A stretch of 64,000 bases of DNA from Shewanella jiangmenensis (GTDB lineage Bacteria > Pseudomonadota > Gammaproteobacteria > Enterobacterales > Shewanellaceae): the NCBI RefSeq assembly GCF_018596335.1, contig NZ_JAHEPS010000002.1, forward strand, positions 1 through 64,000. Direction: 5' to 3'. The notes under the pieces are model-generated. The model ran no database searches, was not told the origin of the DNA, and saw only the letters and a program-made list of their open reading frames with translations. Positions 38,022 to 46,227 of the stretch are shown here, one piece after another. Position 1 is the first letter of the stretch; each line of letters begins with the position of its first letter. A program made the position numbers and the translations under genes.

Positions 38022-39065
38022 ATGAAAAAACTCTTACCCACTTCGAGTGCTGGCAGTTTACCCAAGCCGCTGTGGCTTGCTGAGCCCGAGACCCTCTGGT
38101 CGCCCTGGAAGCTTGAAGGCGATGCCCTGCACGACGGCAAATGCGATGCGCTGCGTATCGCCCTGCAGGAGCAGCAACTGGCCGGGATTGATATTGTCAG
38201 CGATGGCGAGCAAACCCGGCAGCACTTTGTCACCACTTTTATTGAGCATTTAAACGGGGTCGATTTCGAGAAGCGCGAGACGGTGCGCATTCGCGATCGC
38301 TACGATGCCAGTGTGCCGACCGTGGTGGGGCCTGTGTCGCGCACCAAACCCGTGTTTGTGGAAGACGCCAAATTCCTGCGTCAGCAAACCACTAAACCCA
38401 TTAAATGGGCGCTGCCGGGGCCCATGACCATGATAGACACCCTCTATGATGCACATTACAAAAACCGCGAGGCGCTGGCGTTTGAATTTGCCAAAATCCT
38501 CAACGAAGAGGCTAAAGAGCTTGAGGCCGCCGGGGTCGACATCATTCAGTTTGATGAGCCCGCCTTCAACGTGTTTTTTGATGAGGTGAACCAGTGGGGC
38601 ATAGCGGCGCTGGAGCGTGCCATCGAAGGCCTTAAATGCGAAACCGCGGTGCACATTTGCTATGGCTACGGCATTAAGGCCAACACCGACTGGAAGAAAA
38701 CCTTAGGCTCAGAGTGGCGCCAGTACGAAGAAATCTTCCCCAAGCTGCAGCAGTCATCCATCGATATTATTTCGCTTGAGTGCCACAACTCCCGGGTGCC
38801 GCTGGAGCTTCTGGAGCTGGTGCGCGGCAAAAAGGTGATGGTGGGCGCCATCGATGTGGCAAACCATGCCATTGAAACCCCTGAAGAAGTAGCGGCAACC
38901 TTGCGGAAGGCGCTGCAATTTGTCGATGCCGACAAACTCTACCCCTGCACCAACTGCGGCATGGCGCCGCTGCCTCGCCAGGTGGCGCGCGGCAAACTGG
39001 CGGCACTCGCGGCCGGGGCCCAGCTTGTTCGTGAAGAGCTTGTTCGAGAAGAGCTGGCTCGTTAA
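38022..39065 (+). CDS. mesD: Folate-independent methionine synthase MesD
   Basis: A 347-residue enzyme equivalent to the C-terminal catalytic half of MetE (core-MetE). It has no N-terminal half and no folate-binding duplication, so the methyl donor must be something else. The zinc ligands are all present: His and Cys in VHICYGYG (near 211-213), Glu in SLECHN (near 253) and Cys in CTNCGM (near 312). Substrate motifs around DGEQTRQHF and QFDEPAF match the family. It is coupled to mesX and sits under the MetJ operator. The C-terminus, QLVREELVREELAR, is encoded by 15-bp repeats that continue past the stop codon, so the tail length may vary between strains. Confidence 0.9.
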   Translation: MKKLLPTSSAGSLPKPLWLAEPETLWSPWKLEGDALHDGKCDALRIALQEQQLAGIDIVSDGEQTRQHFVTTFIEHLNGVDFEKRETVRIRDRYDASVPTVVGPVSRTKPVFVEDAKFLRQQTTKPIKWALPGPMTMIDTLYDAHYKNREALAFEFAKILNEEAKELEAAGVDIIQFDEPAFNVFFDEVNQWGIAALERAIEGLKCETAVHICYGYGIKANTDWKKTLGSEWRQYEEIFPKLQQSSIDIISLECHNSRVPLELLELVRGKKVMVGAIDVANHAIETPEEVAATLRKALQFVDADKLYPCTNCGMAPLPRQVARGKLAALAAGAQLVREELVREELAR

Positions 39066-39125
39066 AAACCGGAGCGCGACGAGCTGGCTCGTTAAAAACT
39101 GGAGCGTGAGCAGCTTGCTCGTCAA
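39021..39125. repeat. 15-bp tandem repeats across the mesD stop codon
   Basis: Seven successive 15-bp units begin at 39021, 39036, 39051, 39066, 39081, 39096 and 39111. Units 1-3 resemble (C/G)AGCTTGTTCGnGAA and encode the end of MesD. Units 3 and 5 are identical (GAGCTGGCTCGTTAA) and each carries a TAA; units 4 and 6 are related to each other. Confidence 0.85.
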
Positions 39126-39272
39126 AGCTGGTGCTTCAAAAGCTGCAAGCCAAAGCGATTTAACAAGCTCTGTAATCAATCCCATCGCCGGTGACGCAGC
39201 CATGCTGCGCCCGGCTTTTCCTTTCGCAAGCCTTAACTTGTATAGACAACTGATAATAAGAAACCCGATTCA

Positions 39273-40109
39273 ATGGAACTTATCGATTTTGCCGCCGCCA
39301 ATCTCTCATTCATCCTGACTCTGGTCGCCACTGGCGTGCTGGCGGGGCTGCTGGCCGGTTTGCTGGGTGTCGGCGGCGGCATAGTGATAGTGCCGGTGCT
39401 GTTTTTTCTGCTGCAGCGCCAGGGCGTGTCGGCGCCTTCGGCCATGCTGGTGGCAACGGCTACCTCCCTTGCGACCATGATCCCGACCTCAATAAGCTCC
39501 ATCCGCGCCCATAATCTCAAAGGCAATGTTGATACGCTGCTGCTTAAGCGTTGGGCGCCCTTTATCGTGGCCGGTGTGCTTGGCGGCAGCTTGCTGGTTA
39601 CCGAGCTTGATGGCCGCTGGCTGACTCTGCTTTTTGCCATCATCGCCATGTTGGCAGCCCTTAATATGCTGTTTCGTACCGGCAAGGCGGCGATGTTCGC
39701 CAAGCTGCCGGGCAGGGCGATGCAGCGGCTGATGGGCGGTGGTATCGGCTTTTTCAGTGCCATGGTTGGCATTGGCGGCGGCACAATTTCAGTGCCACTG
39801 CTGACACTCTGCAGTTACCCAGCCCACCGGGCGGTGGGCACAGCCGCCGCCATCGGGCTTTTGATAGCACTGCCCGGAGCCCTGACCATGCTCCTGTTTG
39901 GCACTACGCCAACCGATGCGCCGATTGGCACCCTGGGGCTGGTCAACTTGCCGGGCTTTTTGTGCATTGTGCCCTTAACCGTGTTGTTTGCGCCCATAGG
40001 TGCAGCATTGGGGGCACGGCTCGATGGCGCCAAACTGAAAAAGGTGTTTGCGCTGGTGCTGCTTATTACCGGTGGACGCATGCTGTGGCAGCTGCTGCCC
40101 GCACTCTGA
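39273..40109 (+). CDS. TauE/SafE-family sulfite/organic anion permease
   Basis: A 278-residue inner-membrane protein with about eight hydrophobic segments and the twofold repeat of the TauE/SafE family. The first repeat has GLLAGLLGVGGGIVIVPVL near residues 25-43, and the second has FFSAMVGIGGGTISVPLL near 160-178. Members export sulfite, sulfoacetate or related anions, but substrate cannot be read from sequence. It lies 207 bp after mesD on the same strand, so a link with sulfur metabolism is possible but unproven. The stop codon lies within a short tandem repeat (40105-40136). Confidence 0.88.
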   Translation: MELIDFAAANLSFILTLVATGVLAGLLAGLLGVGGGIVIVPVLFFLLQRQGVSAPSAMLVATATSLATMIPTSISSIRAHNLKGNVDTLLLKRWAPFIVAGVLGGSLLVTELDGRWLTLLFAIIAMLAALNMLFRTGKAAMFAKLPGRAMQRLMGGGIGFFSAMVGIGGGTISVPLLTLCSYPAHRAVGTAAAIGLLIALPGALTMLLFGTTPTDAPIGTLGLVNLPGFLCIVPLTVLFAPIGAALGARLDGAKLKKVFALVLLITGGRMLWQLLPAL

Positions 40110-40136
40110 TTGCCTACAGTTCTGATTGCTTACGGT
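40105..40136. repeat. 16-bp tandem duplication across the permease stop
   Basis: TCTGATTGCCTACAGT (40105-40120) is followed by TCTGATTGCTTACGGT (40121-40136), with a partial third copy TCTGATG. The permease TGA stop is inside the first unit. Confidence 0.8.
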
Positions 40137-40203
40137 TCTGATGCGCGCGCGGGTTCATTGCCCTTAATCGTAGTCCTTCATTTTCGCCCTTTAAGAGAGA
40201 GAA

Positions 40204-40231
40204 AAAGCCAGCAATATGCTGGCCTTTTCTT
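40204..40231 (+). terminator. Terminator between permease and gst
   Basis: The stem GCCAGC/GCTGGC around AATAT is flanked by AAAAA on the left and TTTTCTTT on the right. It lies between the converging permease and gst genes, so it may act in both directions. Confidence 0.7.
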
Positions 40232-40309
40232 TACTTGCTGTTTGCTTGCTTTTGGCTCTGCTTACTTTTGCTTTACGGGCAACCGCAATTGCCCCTTGCG
40301 GGGCGGCAA

Positions 40310-40930
40310 TTACTTGCCAGCGCGGGACTCGTAGTAACTTGTCAGTACAGGTTCGGCGGCGATGCGCGCAGCGTAAGCGGCGAGTGATGGCGCAATCCGC
40401 GACACGCAGTCGGCCGGAATGTGGTCCAGCATGCCGGAGCTTAACCAGCGCAGCAGCATAAACACTTTCAGATCGCCGATGGTCAGCTTGCCGTTGGCAA
40501 AATAGTTGCCCTGGGCGGCGAGCTTGGCTGCCATCCAGCCCAGATACTGGGTCAGCGGGCCGGCAATAAAGGCCTCGCGGGCACTCTTTAAGGCATCGCC
40601 CTGCAGGCCGAAGCTTGCAACCAGTTTGTTGGTGAGGTCTTCGCTGCCATCGATAATTTCATCACACAGCAGCGCCTGAAACGCATCCTGCGGATACAAA
40701 TCGGCGGCTTTTCCGAAGTATCTGAGCAGGGCGCACGACTGGGTGTACTGCACTCCGTCTATGTTGACCGTAGGCACCTGATTCAGCGGCGTGGTTTTAC
40801 GCACTTCGGCAAATTCACCGTAGCCGAAACGGAAATCCTCAAACGGGATCCCAGCGGCGTGCAGCACTATGCGGATTGGCTCGCCGCGGCCGCCATCGAC
40901 ATCAAAATAACTGACTTTAATCTTGCTCAT
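40310..40930 (-). CDS. Glutathione S-transferase, sigma-like
   Basis: A 206-residue two-domain glutathione S-transferase. The N-terminal thioredoxin-like domain begins KVSYFDVDGGRGEPIRIVLH; the tyrosine in SYFD is the likely catalytic residue, and the pattern resembles eukaryotic sigma-class enzymes. NQVPTVNIDG contains the cis-proline, and QSCALLRYFG is the glutathione-binding loop. The C-terminal domain is helical. The start at 40930 follows GGAGAG; the longer frame to 41008 does not fit the family. It probably detoxifies electrophiles, but no physiological substrate is known. It converges with the TauE/SafE gene. Confidence 0.9.
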   Translation of the reverse strand: MSKIKVSYFDVDGGRGEPIRIVLHAAGIPFEDFRFGYGEFAEVRKTTPLNQVPTVNIDGVQYTQSCALLRYFGKAADLYPQDAFQALLCDEIIDGSEDLTNKLVASFGLQGDALKSAREAFIAGPLTQYLGWMAAKLAAQGNYFANGKLTIGDLKVFMLLRWLSSGMLDHIPADCVSRIAPSLAAYAARIAAEPVLTSYYESRAGK

Positions 40931-41065
40931 CTTACTCTCCTGAGATTGCGAACCCGCAGTTTGTTGCGACGCAGGTGGCCATTGAACTTGGGGGCTTGCC
41001 GGGCGCATTCAACCCCGGCAAAAACCAATGCTGAAAATCGGCACAGAAAACCAGTCGTGAAAAAT

Positions 41066-41101
41066 AATAGCGAACACAATAGCGAACATAGTAGCGACAA
41101 C
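41066..41101. repeat. Three 12-bp tandem repeats between gst and rsd
   Basis: AATAGCGAACAC (41066), AATAGCGAACAT (41078) and AGTAGCGACAAC (41090) follow one another in a 270-bp spacer that holds no gene. Confidence 0.8.
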
Positions 41102-41158
41102 GCCAGCCGACAATGTAACGAAAAGCTCGGTCAAAAGGAAAGCCGCCGCTTAAACAAC

Positions 41159-41184
41159 AAAGCCGGCGTCTGCCGGCTTGGTTA
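41159..41184 (-). terminator. Terminator after rsd
   Basis: On the minus strand AAGCCGGC/GCCGGCTT forms a stem followed by TGTTGTTT, 17 bp past the rsd stop codon. Confidence 0.75.
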
Positions 41185-41200
41185 TTGTAGAAGGTGCCAA

Positions 41201-41665
41201 TCACGAATGGCGGGTATGCAGCACTTCGAGCAACTGATCTTCAAGTTGGAAGCGGGTTTCCATGGCGTCGCCGAGATTGGAGAGGTCATTGTCGAGCTGC
41301 ATCAGCACGGTTTCATCATCCACGCCTGTGTACTTGTCGTTGAAGTCCAGTGCGGCATCAGTGGTGTTGTGGATGCGCGGCAGCAGTTGCTTGGCGATGG
41401 CCTGGCTGTCTTTGCCGTTGGTTTCGCAGGCGCTTACCACCCGGTTGTAAATCTCGAAGTGGCCTTCAGAGACGTAATCGACCAGCAGGTCGCAAAAGGC
41501 TTTGATGTGATCGAACGAGGGCAGGCTGTCGCGGCCATCATAGGGGGGGAGGCCGGCAATCTGGCAGTAGTGCACCAGCAGATTACGGCGGTTTTCCAGC
41601 CATTGATCGATTAGCTTGTTGGCACCGCCCCAACGTTGTTCGGCCCGTTCCAGCTGACTGAGCAT
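41201..41665 (-). CDS. rsd: Regulator of sigma D, Rsd
   Basis: A 154-residue anti-sigma factor of the Rsd/AlgQ family. It binds region 4 of sigma-70 and helps shift RNA polymerase to alternative sigma factors in stationary phase. Typical blocks are MLSQLERAEQRWGG, IDQWLENRRNLLVHYC and FCDLLVDYVSEGHFEIYN. The ATG at 41665 has AGGGG upstream; the frame runs 21 codons further without support. rsd is divergent from hemE, as in E. coli where the two genes are also near each other. Its leader holds a terminator-like hairpin (41799-41835), suggesting attenuation or a separate small RNA. Confidence 0.94.
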   Translation of the reverse strand: MLSQLERAEQRWGGANKLIDQWLENRRNLLVHYCQIAGLPPYDGRDSLPSFDHIKAFCDLLVDYVSEGHFEIYNRVVSACETNGKDSQAIAKQLLPRIHNTTDAALDFNDKYTGVDDETVLMQLDNDLSNLGDAMETRFQLEDQLLEVLHTRHS

Positions 41666-41798
41666 GGTTTGCCCCTTTTGTGCAATTTTCGTTCTTTTAC
41701 TGTAGGAGAGAAGTTGGTCGGGGATCAACTGATTTTTGACGCTTTCAGCATTCCGTATGCTATGGACAAACCAGTTGTTTTGTATACAAAAACCACAG

Positions 41799-41892
41799 GA
41801 AATAAAAAGCCCGGCACAGAAGTCTGTTGCCGGGCGAGTGAGAATATATGCGGGCTCGATGTGACGAGCTTCTTGATTGTTCTTGCTAGCGC
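41799..41892 (-). ncRNA. Predicted small RNA or attenuated rsd leader
   Basis: A minus-strand promoter (-35 TTGCGT at 41922-41927, 17 bp, -10 TATAAA at 41899-41904) points to a start near 41892. About 60 nt further lies a strong terminator: GCCCGGC/GCCGGGC extended by ACAGA/TCTGT with one bulge (41809-41835), then CTTTTTATTT. The product would be about 93 nt. It could be a free RNA, or a leader in which the hairpin limits reading into rsd 134 bp below. No open frame with a ribosome site fits inside. Confidence 0.55.
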
Positions 41893-42124
41893 AGACTTTT
41901 TATACCAAAGGGGATCCCCCCACGCAACTTTTTTCTGTCTCAAGATTCACAAAGGCGTCATTTTCCCGTCATCCGTTGATCTTGATCAGAAGATAAGCAT
42001 ATTGGCCGCATCCCGGCGTTCGGGGAGTGGGAGAAGCTCACATAAATGCACTCTGAACGGTTACTTTATTCCCGTAAATGCTAAACTACCGCGCAGCTTT
42101 CCATAAGAACAGGAATCACGCCAA

Positions 42125-43189
42125 ATGGCAGAATTGAAAAACGATCGTTACCTGCGCGCCCTGCTTAAACAACCCGTGGATGTCACTCCCGTGTGGATGA
42201 TGCGTCAGGCGGGCCGTTATCTTCCTGAATACCGTGCTACCCGTGCCCAGGCCGGTGATTTTATGTCACTGTGCAAAAATGCCGAGTTGGCCTGCGAAGT
42301 GACCTTGCAGCCGCTGCGCCGTTACGAGCTCGACGCGGCTATCCTGTTCTCCGACATTCTGACCATTCCCGATGCCATGGGTCTGGGTCTGTACTTTGAA
42401 ACCGGCGAAGGCCCACGTTTTGAGCGTAAGGCCGACACCCTCGAAGCCATCAAGGCGCTGCCAATCCCAGATCCGGAAGATGAGCTTGGCTACGTGATGC
42501 GTGCCGTGAGCACTATCCGCCGCGAACTCAAAGGCGAAGTACCGCTGATTGGTTTCTCCGGCTCGCCCTGGACCCTGGCCACTTACATGGTGGAAGGCGG
42601 CTCCAGCAAGGCGTTCGAAAAAATCAAACGTATGATGTACTCCGAGCCGATGGCGCTGCACCTGCTGCTGGACAAGCTGGCCGACTCGGTCATCCTGTAC
42701 CTGAACGCACAAATCGCCAACGGTGCCCAGTCAGTGATGATTTTCGACTCCTGGGGCGGCGCGCTGTCGCACACTGCTTACCGCGAGTTCTCACTGCGCT
42801 ACATGCAGAAGATTGTTGATGGCCTGACCCGCCACAACGAAGGCCGTCAGGTACCTGTGACCCTGTTCACCAAGGGCGGCGGTCTGTGGCTCGAATCCAT
42901 GGCCGAAACCGGCTGTGATGCGCTGGGTCTGGACTGGACTGTCGACATCGCCGATGCCCGTCGCCGCGTAGGCCACAAGGTAGCACTGCAGGGCAACATG
43001 GACCCTTCCATGCTGTACGCGCCAATTCCACGCATCGAAGAAGAAGTTGAGCAAATTCTGGCTGGCTTCGGTGAAGGTACCGGTCACGTGTTTAACCTCG
43101 GCCACGGTATCCATCAGCATGTGGATCCTGAGCATGCCGGCGCCTTTATCAAGGCGGTACACGAGAAGTCACGCAAGTATCACAAGTAA
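42125..43189 (+). CDS. hemE: Uroporphyrinogen decarboxylase
   Basis: A 354-residue cytoplasmic enzyme that removes four carboxyl groups from uroporphyrinogen III to give coproporphyrinogen III in haem synthesis. The signatures [16 protein letters not shown] near the N-terminus, [17 protein letters not shown] and [17 protein letters not shown] are all present. The later block IDDLG-equivalent region reads [16 protein letters not shown]. Length equals that of E. coli HemE (354). The 5' spacer includes a possible -10 TAAACT near 42081. A terminator follows at 43209. Confidence 0.98.
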   Translation: MAELKNDRYLRALLKQPVDVTPVWMMRQAGRYLPEYRATRAQAGDFMSLCKNAELACEVTLQPLRRYELDAAILFSDILTIPDAMGLGLYFETGEGPRFERKADTLEAIKALPIPDPEDELGYVMRAVSTIRRELKGEVPLIGFSGSPWTLATYMVEGGSSKAFEKIKRMMYSEPMALHLLLDKLADSVILYLNAQIANGAQSVMIFDSWGGALSHTAYREFSLRYMQKIVDGLTRHNEGRQVPVTLFTKGGGLWLESMAETGCDALGLDWTVDIADARRRVGHKVALQGNMDPSMLYAPIPRIEEEVEQILAGFGEGTGHVFNLGHGIHQHVDPEHAGAFIKAVHEKSRKYHK

Positions 43190-43206
43190 GCCGCTGACTT
43201 AGCGTT

Positions 43207-43235
43207 AAGGCCCGCATTCGCGGGCCTTTTTGTTT
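43207..43235 (+). terminator. Terminator after hemE
   Basis: GGCCCGC and GCGGGCC pair around an ATTC loop and are followed by TTTTTGTTTT, 20 bp after the hemE stop. Confidence 0.92.
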
Positions 43236-43258
43236 TCTGCGGGTGCCGATACCGGCTA

Positions 43259-44680
43259 TCAGACCGGCAGCTCAATCCTGAACTCGCAGCCCGCCCTCGG
43301 GCGACTGATGGGCATCAGCTTCATGCCCAGCAGGCCAGTGAGTTGCCGCACAATCGATAACCCCACCCCCAGCTGCGGCAGCTCTCCATCGGCGGGCGTT
43401 TGCCAGGCGGCCTGTTGCTCTGCGCCCATCCCGGGGCCTGTGTCGCGCACACTCAGGGTGATTTGCTCACCCGATTGTATGCTGATGCTGATCTCGCCCC
43501 CTCGTGGGGTGTATCTCAGTGCGTTATCCAAAAGATTCGACAGTACCCGCCCCAGCAGCTGCGGATCTGTGTGCAGTTGCAGTTCACCGGGTTTCGCAAT
43601 ATTGAGCCTGATCTGCTTTTGCCGTGCCTTGGGAGCAAAGCACTGCTCTAGTTCATCCAGAATGGGTTTGAGGGGCGTTAAACGTGAATTTACCCGGATC
43701 TGGCCATTTTCCAGCGCGGCGAGTTCCAAAAGCTCACCAAGCTGCGACTTAAGCTTTTCCCCCGAGCGCATTCCGGCTTCGAGCCAGCCGATATCGCGCT
43801 GCTTTTCTGCCGTGATGAGATAGGTTTCAAGATACCCCAGCAGCGAGGTGAGCGGGGTTTTAAGGTCGTGGGATAAATGCAGTAAAAACTGCTGCCGCGC
43901 CGCCTGCTGGGAGGCAAGCTTTTGATGCTGCGCCGATAAGGTGCCAAGCAGGGCATTGATGTTGGTGGCAAGGCTGTCTATTTCGGCGCCGCCGCCATAG
44001 TGGCCGGGCAGCGTGGCCTGCCCTTGTCCTGCCTGACGCAGCTGGTCAAGATCCCGGCTTAAGCGCTTAAGCGGCGCGCTAAGCACCTTGGCCAGCAGTA
44101 AAAACAGCGCCATCACAAAGCCGATGGCAAGCAGCATGCCGGCGCCAAGGCCGCGGCTTTGAATGTCGTTTGTCAGCAGCGCGTGCCAGCTGTCGTAAAT
44201 CTCGCCGCCGATGATGACATACAGGTAACCGGTGAGCTGGCCGCCGGGGTCTTTAAGCTCGCTCACTGAGAAGATTTTCTGCAGCTTTTCGGAGCGGGGA
44301 TCTGTGCCTGTGATGGGCAGCGCATCGCCCCGCAAAAAACGCTGAATTGGCGATAAATCGACCTGCGGCGTAACAACCTTGCCTGGCGCGGCATCAAATG
44401 CCAGCACCTGTCCGGATTGGCTTAAGGTATAAATCTCAAAGCTTGGCCCCAGCAGCATAAAGTCGTGAAAGGCTTCTTTAAGGGCGCTGTCGGAGGTGAC
44501 CCCGCGCGACAGCATGGGGTTGATATGGGCCATGTGGGCCGACAATTCCCGGTGCAAAGACTGCTGCACCTTATCGCGCCCAAGCCGATGGCTTTGCTCC
44601 AAAAATACGCCGAGGGCGAGCATCAGTGCCAGCATCAGCACCGTTGAGGCAAGCATGATCCGGGCAAACAGGCTTTTCAT
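43259..44680 (-). CDS. Sensor histidine kinase of the spondin operon
   Basis: A 473-residue membrane kinase. Two membrane helices (about 7-27 and 178-200) enclose a periplasmic domain of about 150 residues. HAMP, the phospho-acceptor HLSHDLKTPLTSLL (His near 270), the N box NLLDNALRYTP, G1 RDTGPGMG and G2 GVGLSIVRQLTG follow. It belongs to the OmpR-partner class. Its ATG overlaps the stop of the response regulator by one base (TGATG), so the two are co-translated. The upstream part of the operon codes for two exported spondin-domain proteins, which may be its targets or part of signal detection. The signal itself is unknown. Confidence 0.93.
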   Translation of the reverse strand: MKSLFARIMLASTVLMLALMLALGVFLEQSHRLGRDKVQQSLHRELSAHMAHINPMLSRGVTSDSALKEAFHDFMLLGPSFEIYTLSQSGQVLAFDAAPGKVVTPQVDLSPIQRFLRGDALPITGTDPRSEKLQKIFSVSELKDPGGQLTGYLYVIIGGEIYDSWHALLTNDIQSRGLGAGMLLAIGFVMALFLLLAKVLSAPLKRLSRDLDQLRQAGQGQATLPGHYGGGAEIDSLATNINALLGTLSAQHQKLASQQAARQQFLLHLSHDLKTPLTSLLGYLETYLITAEKQRDIGWLEAGMRSGEKLKSQLGELLELAALENGQIRVNSRLTPLKPILDELEQCFAPKARQKQIRLNIAKPGELQLHTDPQLLGRVLSNLLDNALRYTPRGGEISISIQSGEQITLSVRDTGPGMGAEQQAAWQTPADGELPQLGVGLSIVRQLTGLLGMKLMPISRPRAGCEFRIELPV

Positions 44681-45438
44681 CAGTGCAGTGCCGCCAGTGC
44701 GTTTGGCGGGGCAAACTTATAACCCACGCCCCACACGGTTTGCACCAGCTCGCGGGAGCCGGGGATTTGCGCCAGCTTACCGCGCAGGCGATTGATATGG
44801 CTGTTAACCGTGTGCTCGAAGCCATCGAAACGATAGCCCCACACGGCATCGAGCAATTGGGTGCGGCTGAACACCTGCTGCGGATGGCGGGCTAAAAAGG
44901 CAAGCAGATCAAACTCTTTGGCGGTGAGCGGCAGCGGACTGTCGAAGGCGACCACTTCGCGGGAATCGACATCGATGCGAAGCCCTTCAAACTCAATCAG
45001 TTGCCGTGAAGGCACGGCGCTGATGCGACGTCTCAGCAGCGCCTTGGTGCGGGCTCTGAGCTCAAGTACGCTGAAGGGCTTGGTCATGTAATCGTCGGCG
45101 CCGCTTTCGAGCCCAAGCACAGTATCGGCCTCGCCATCGCGGGCGGTGAGCAGCATCACCGGCATATCGAGGCCGGCGTTTCTGAGCTCATGGCACAACA
45201 ACAGGCCATCGCCATCGGGCAGCATGCGGTCGAGCAGCAATAAATCGATGCGCTTGGCCTGCAGCAGTGCCTTGGCCTGGTGCAAGTTGCTGGCGTGGAA
45301 CACCCGAAAGTTAAGTGCAGTCAGGTTTACCATAATCATTTGCGCCAAATCCTGCTCGTCTTCCACAAGCAGGATCTGCGCGCCTCCTTCCATCGCAAGG
45401 CTATCTTTCGTGTGGCTTCCATTAATCTGATAAGGCAT
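44680..45438 (-). CDS. OmpR-family response regulator
   Basis: A 252-residue DNA-binding response regulator. The receiver domain has the acidic pair in LLVEDEQD, the phospho-acceptor Asp70 in LLLLDRMLPDGDG, the conserved Thr in LLTARDGE and Lys in YMTKPFS. The C-terminal winged helix (about 155-250) shows LTAKEFDLLAFLARHPQQVFSR and VNSHINRLRGKL. I set the start at 45438, with GGAG nine bases upstream; a start at 45393 (MEGGAQ) is also possible. It lies 64 bp after the second spondin gene and overlaps the kinase gene. Its regulon is unknown. Confidence 0.93.
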   Translation of the reverse strand: MPYQINGSHTKDSLAMEGGAQILLVEDEQDLAQMIMVNLTALNFRVFHASNLHQAKALLQAKRIDLLLLDRMLPDGDGLLLCHELRNAGLDMPVMLLTARDGEADTVLGLESGADDYMTKPFSVLELRARTKALLRRRISAVPSRQLIEFEGLRIDVDSREVVAFDSPLPLTAKEFDLLAFLARHPQQVFSRTQLLDAVWGYRFDGFEHTVNSHINRLRGKLAQIPGSRELVQTVWGVGYKFAPPNALAALH

Positions 45439-45502
45439 CACCCGGGCTCCGGCACTGACAGGTATCAAGATGACCTGCGGCCGGCGCCTTTTCTTTCAGC
45501 CT

Positions 45503-46216
45503 TTATTCGGTACGCCTGACCGTGACCTTAAGCACCGGGTTATCGAACCTGTGCGAGGCGTTAAGCACTGAGCCGGTTAAGCCATCGTCCTGACTGATAA
45601 CGCCCGGATGCACATGAACCCGGTTTACATCGTCCCGCGCGGCGTTAAAACCTTCGCCGCCATCGGCGGGGCCGGGGATGCTGCCCTTGGCTTCGGAGTT
45701 GGCTTCGGTGCCGGCATCGTAGGCCATGAGGGTAAGGGTTTTGGCGCTGCCTTTTTCCATGCTGTCGATGTCCATGGCGTTAATGCCGCTGAAGCCATCG
45801 TTGGTGTTCACTAACATGGTCAGCAGTGACAGAGCGTCTACTTTATCTTCCTCAAGAGTGAGCATGAGGGTTTCGCTCATGCCGGGCGGCAACATGCCTG
45901 CGCCGCGCACCACAGCATTCACACCACTTAGGCTATCAAAGCCGCTGCTGTTGCCAGCTTCGGCCACTTGCTCGAGGGCTACACTGGCACTTTCACCGAT
46001 TTGCCACAGCTTGACGTTATCGTCGTGGCTGATTAGCGCCAGCGGTGACATCGGCTGATTGGCGGTAAGGTTGGTGACTGTGACTTCAAAGCTTTGCATC
46101 GCAACCTGAGGTGGTGGAGGCGGCTCGATGGGAGCCATATTGTCACTGTCGGAGCAGGCCCCAAGCCCCAACAGGGCAAGGGCGAGCAGGCTGGTTTTCA
46201 TGGGAAGCGTATTCAT
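45503..46216 (-). CDS. Spondin-domain lipoprotein
   Basis: A 237-residue exported lipoprotein. A signal ends in LALLGLGAC with the lipidated cysteine, and a Pro-rich linker follows. A Spondin_N-like domain (about residues 42-150) has FEVTVTNLTANQPMSPLALISHD and later LVNTNDGFSGINAM and AYDAGTEANSE. A C-terminal motif VHVHPGVIS is shared with the upstream paralogue. In animals spondin_N is an extracellular, metal-binding module; the bacterial function is unknown. The start has AAGGAGG at ideal distance. It follows its paralogue after 11 bp and precedes the two-component genes, so all four form one likely operon. Confidence 0.85.
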   Translation of the reverse strand: MNTLPMKTSLLALALLGLGACSDSDNMAPIEPPPPPQVAMQSFEVTVTNLTANQPMSPLALISHDDNVKLWQIGESASVALEQVAEAGNSSGFDSLSGVNAVVRGAGMLPPGMSETLMLTLEEDKVDALSLLTMLVNTNDGFSGINAMDIDSMEKGSAKTLTLMAYDAGTEANSEAKGSIPGPADGGEGFNAARDDVNRVHVHPGVISQDDGLTGSVLNASHRFDNPVLKVTVRRTE

Positions 46217-46227
46217 CTTGAGCCTCC

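Noticed and set aside
41636-42106. 156-codon plus frame upstream of hemE
   Set aside because: It crosses the rsd start and the predicted terminator, has no ribosome site, and the peptide is unlike any family.
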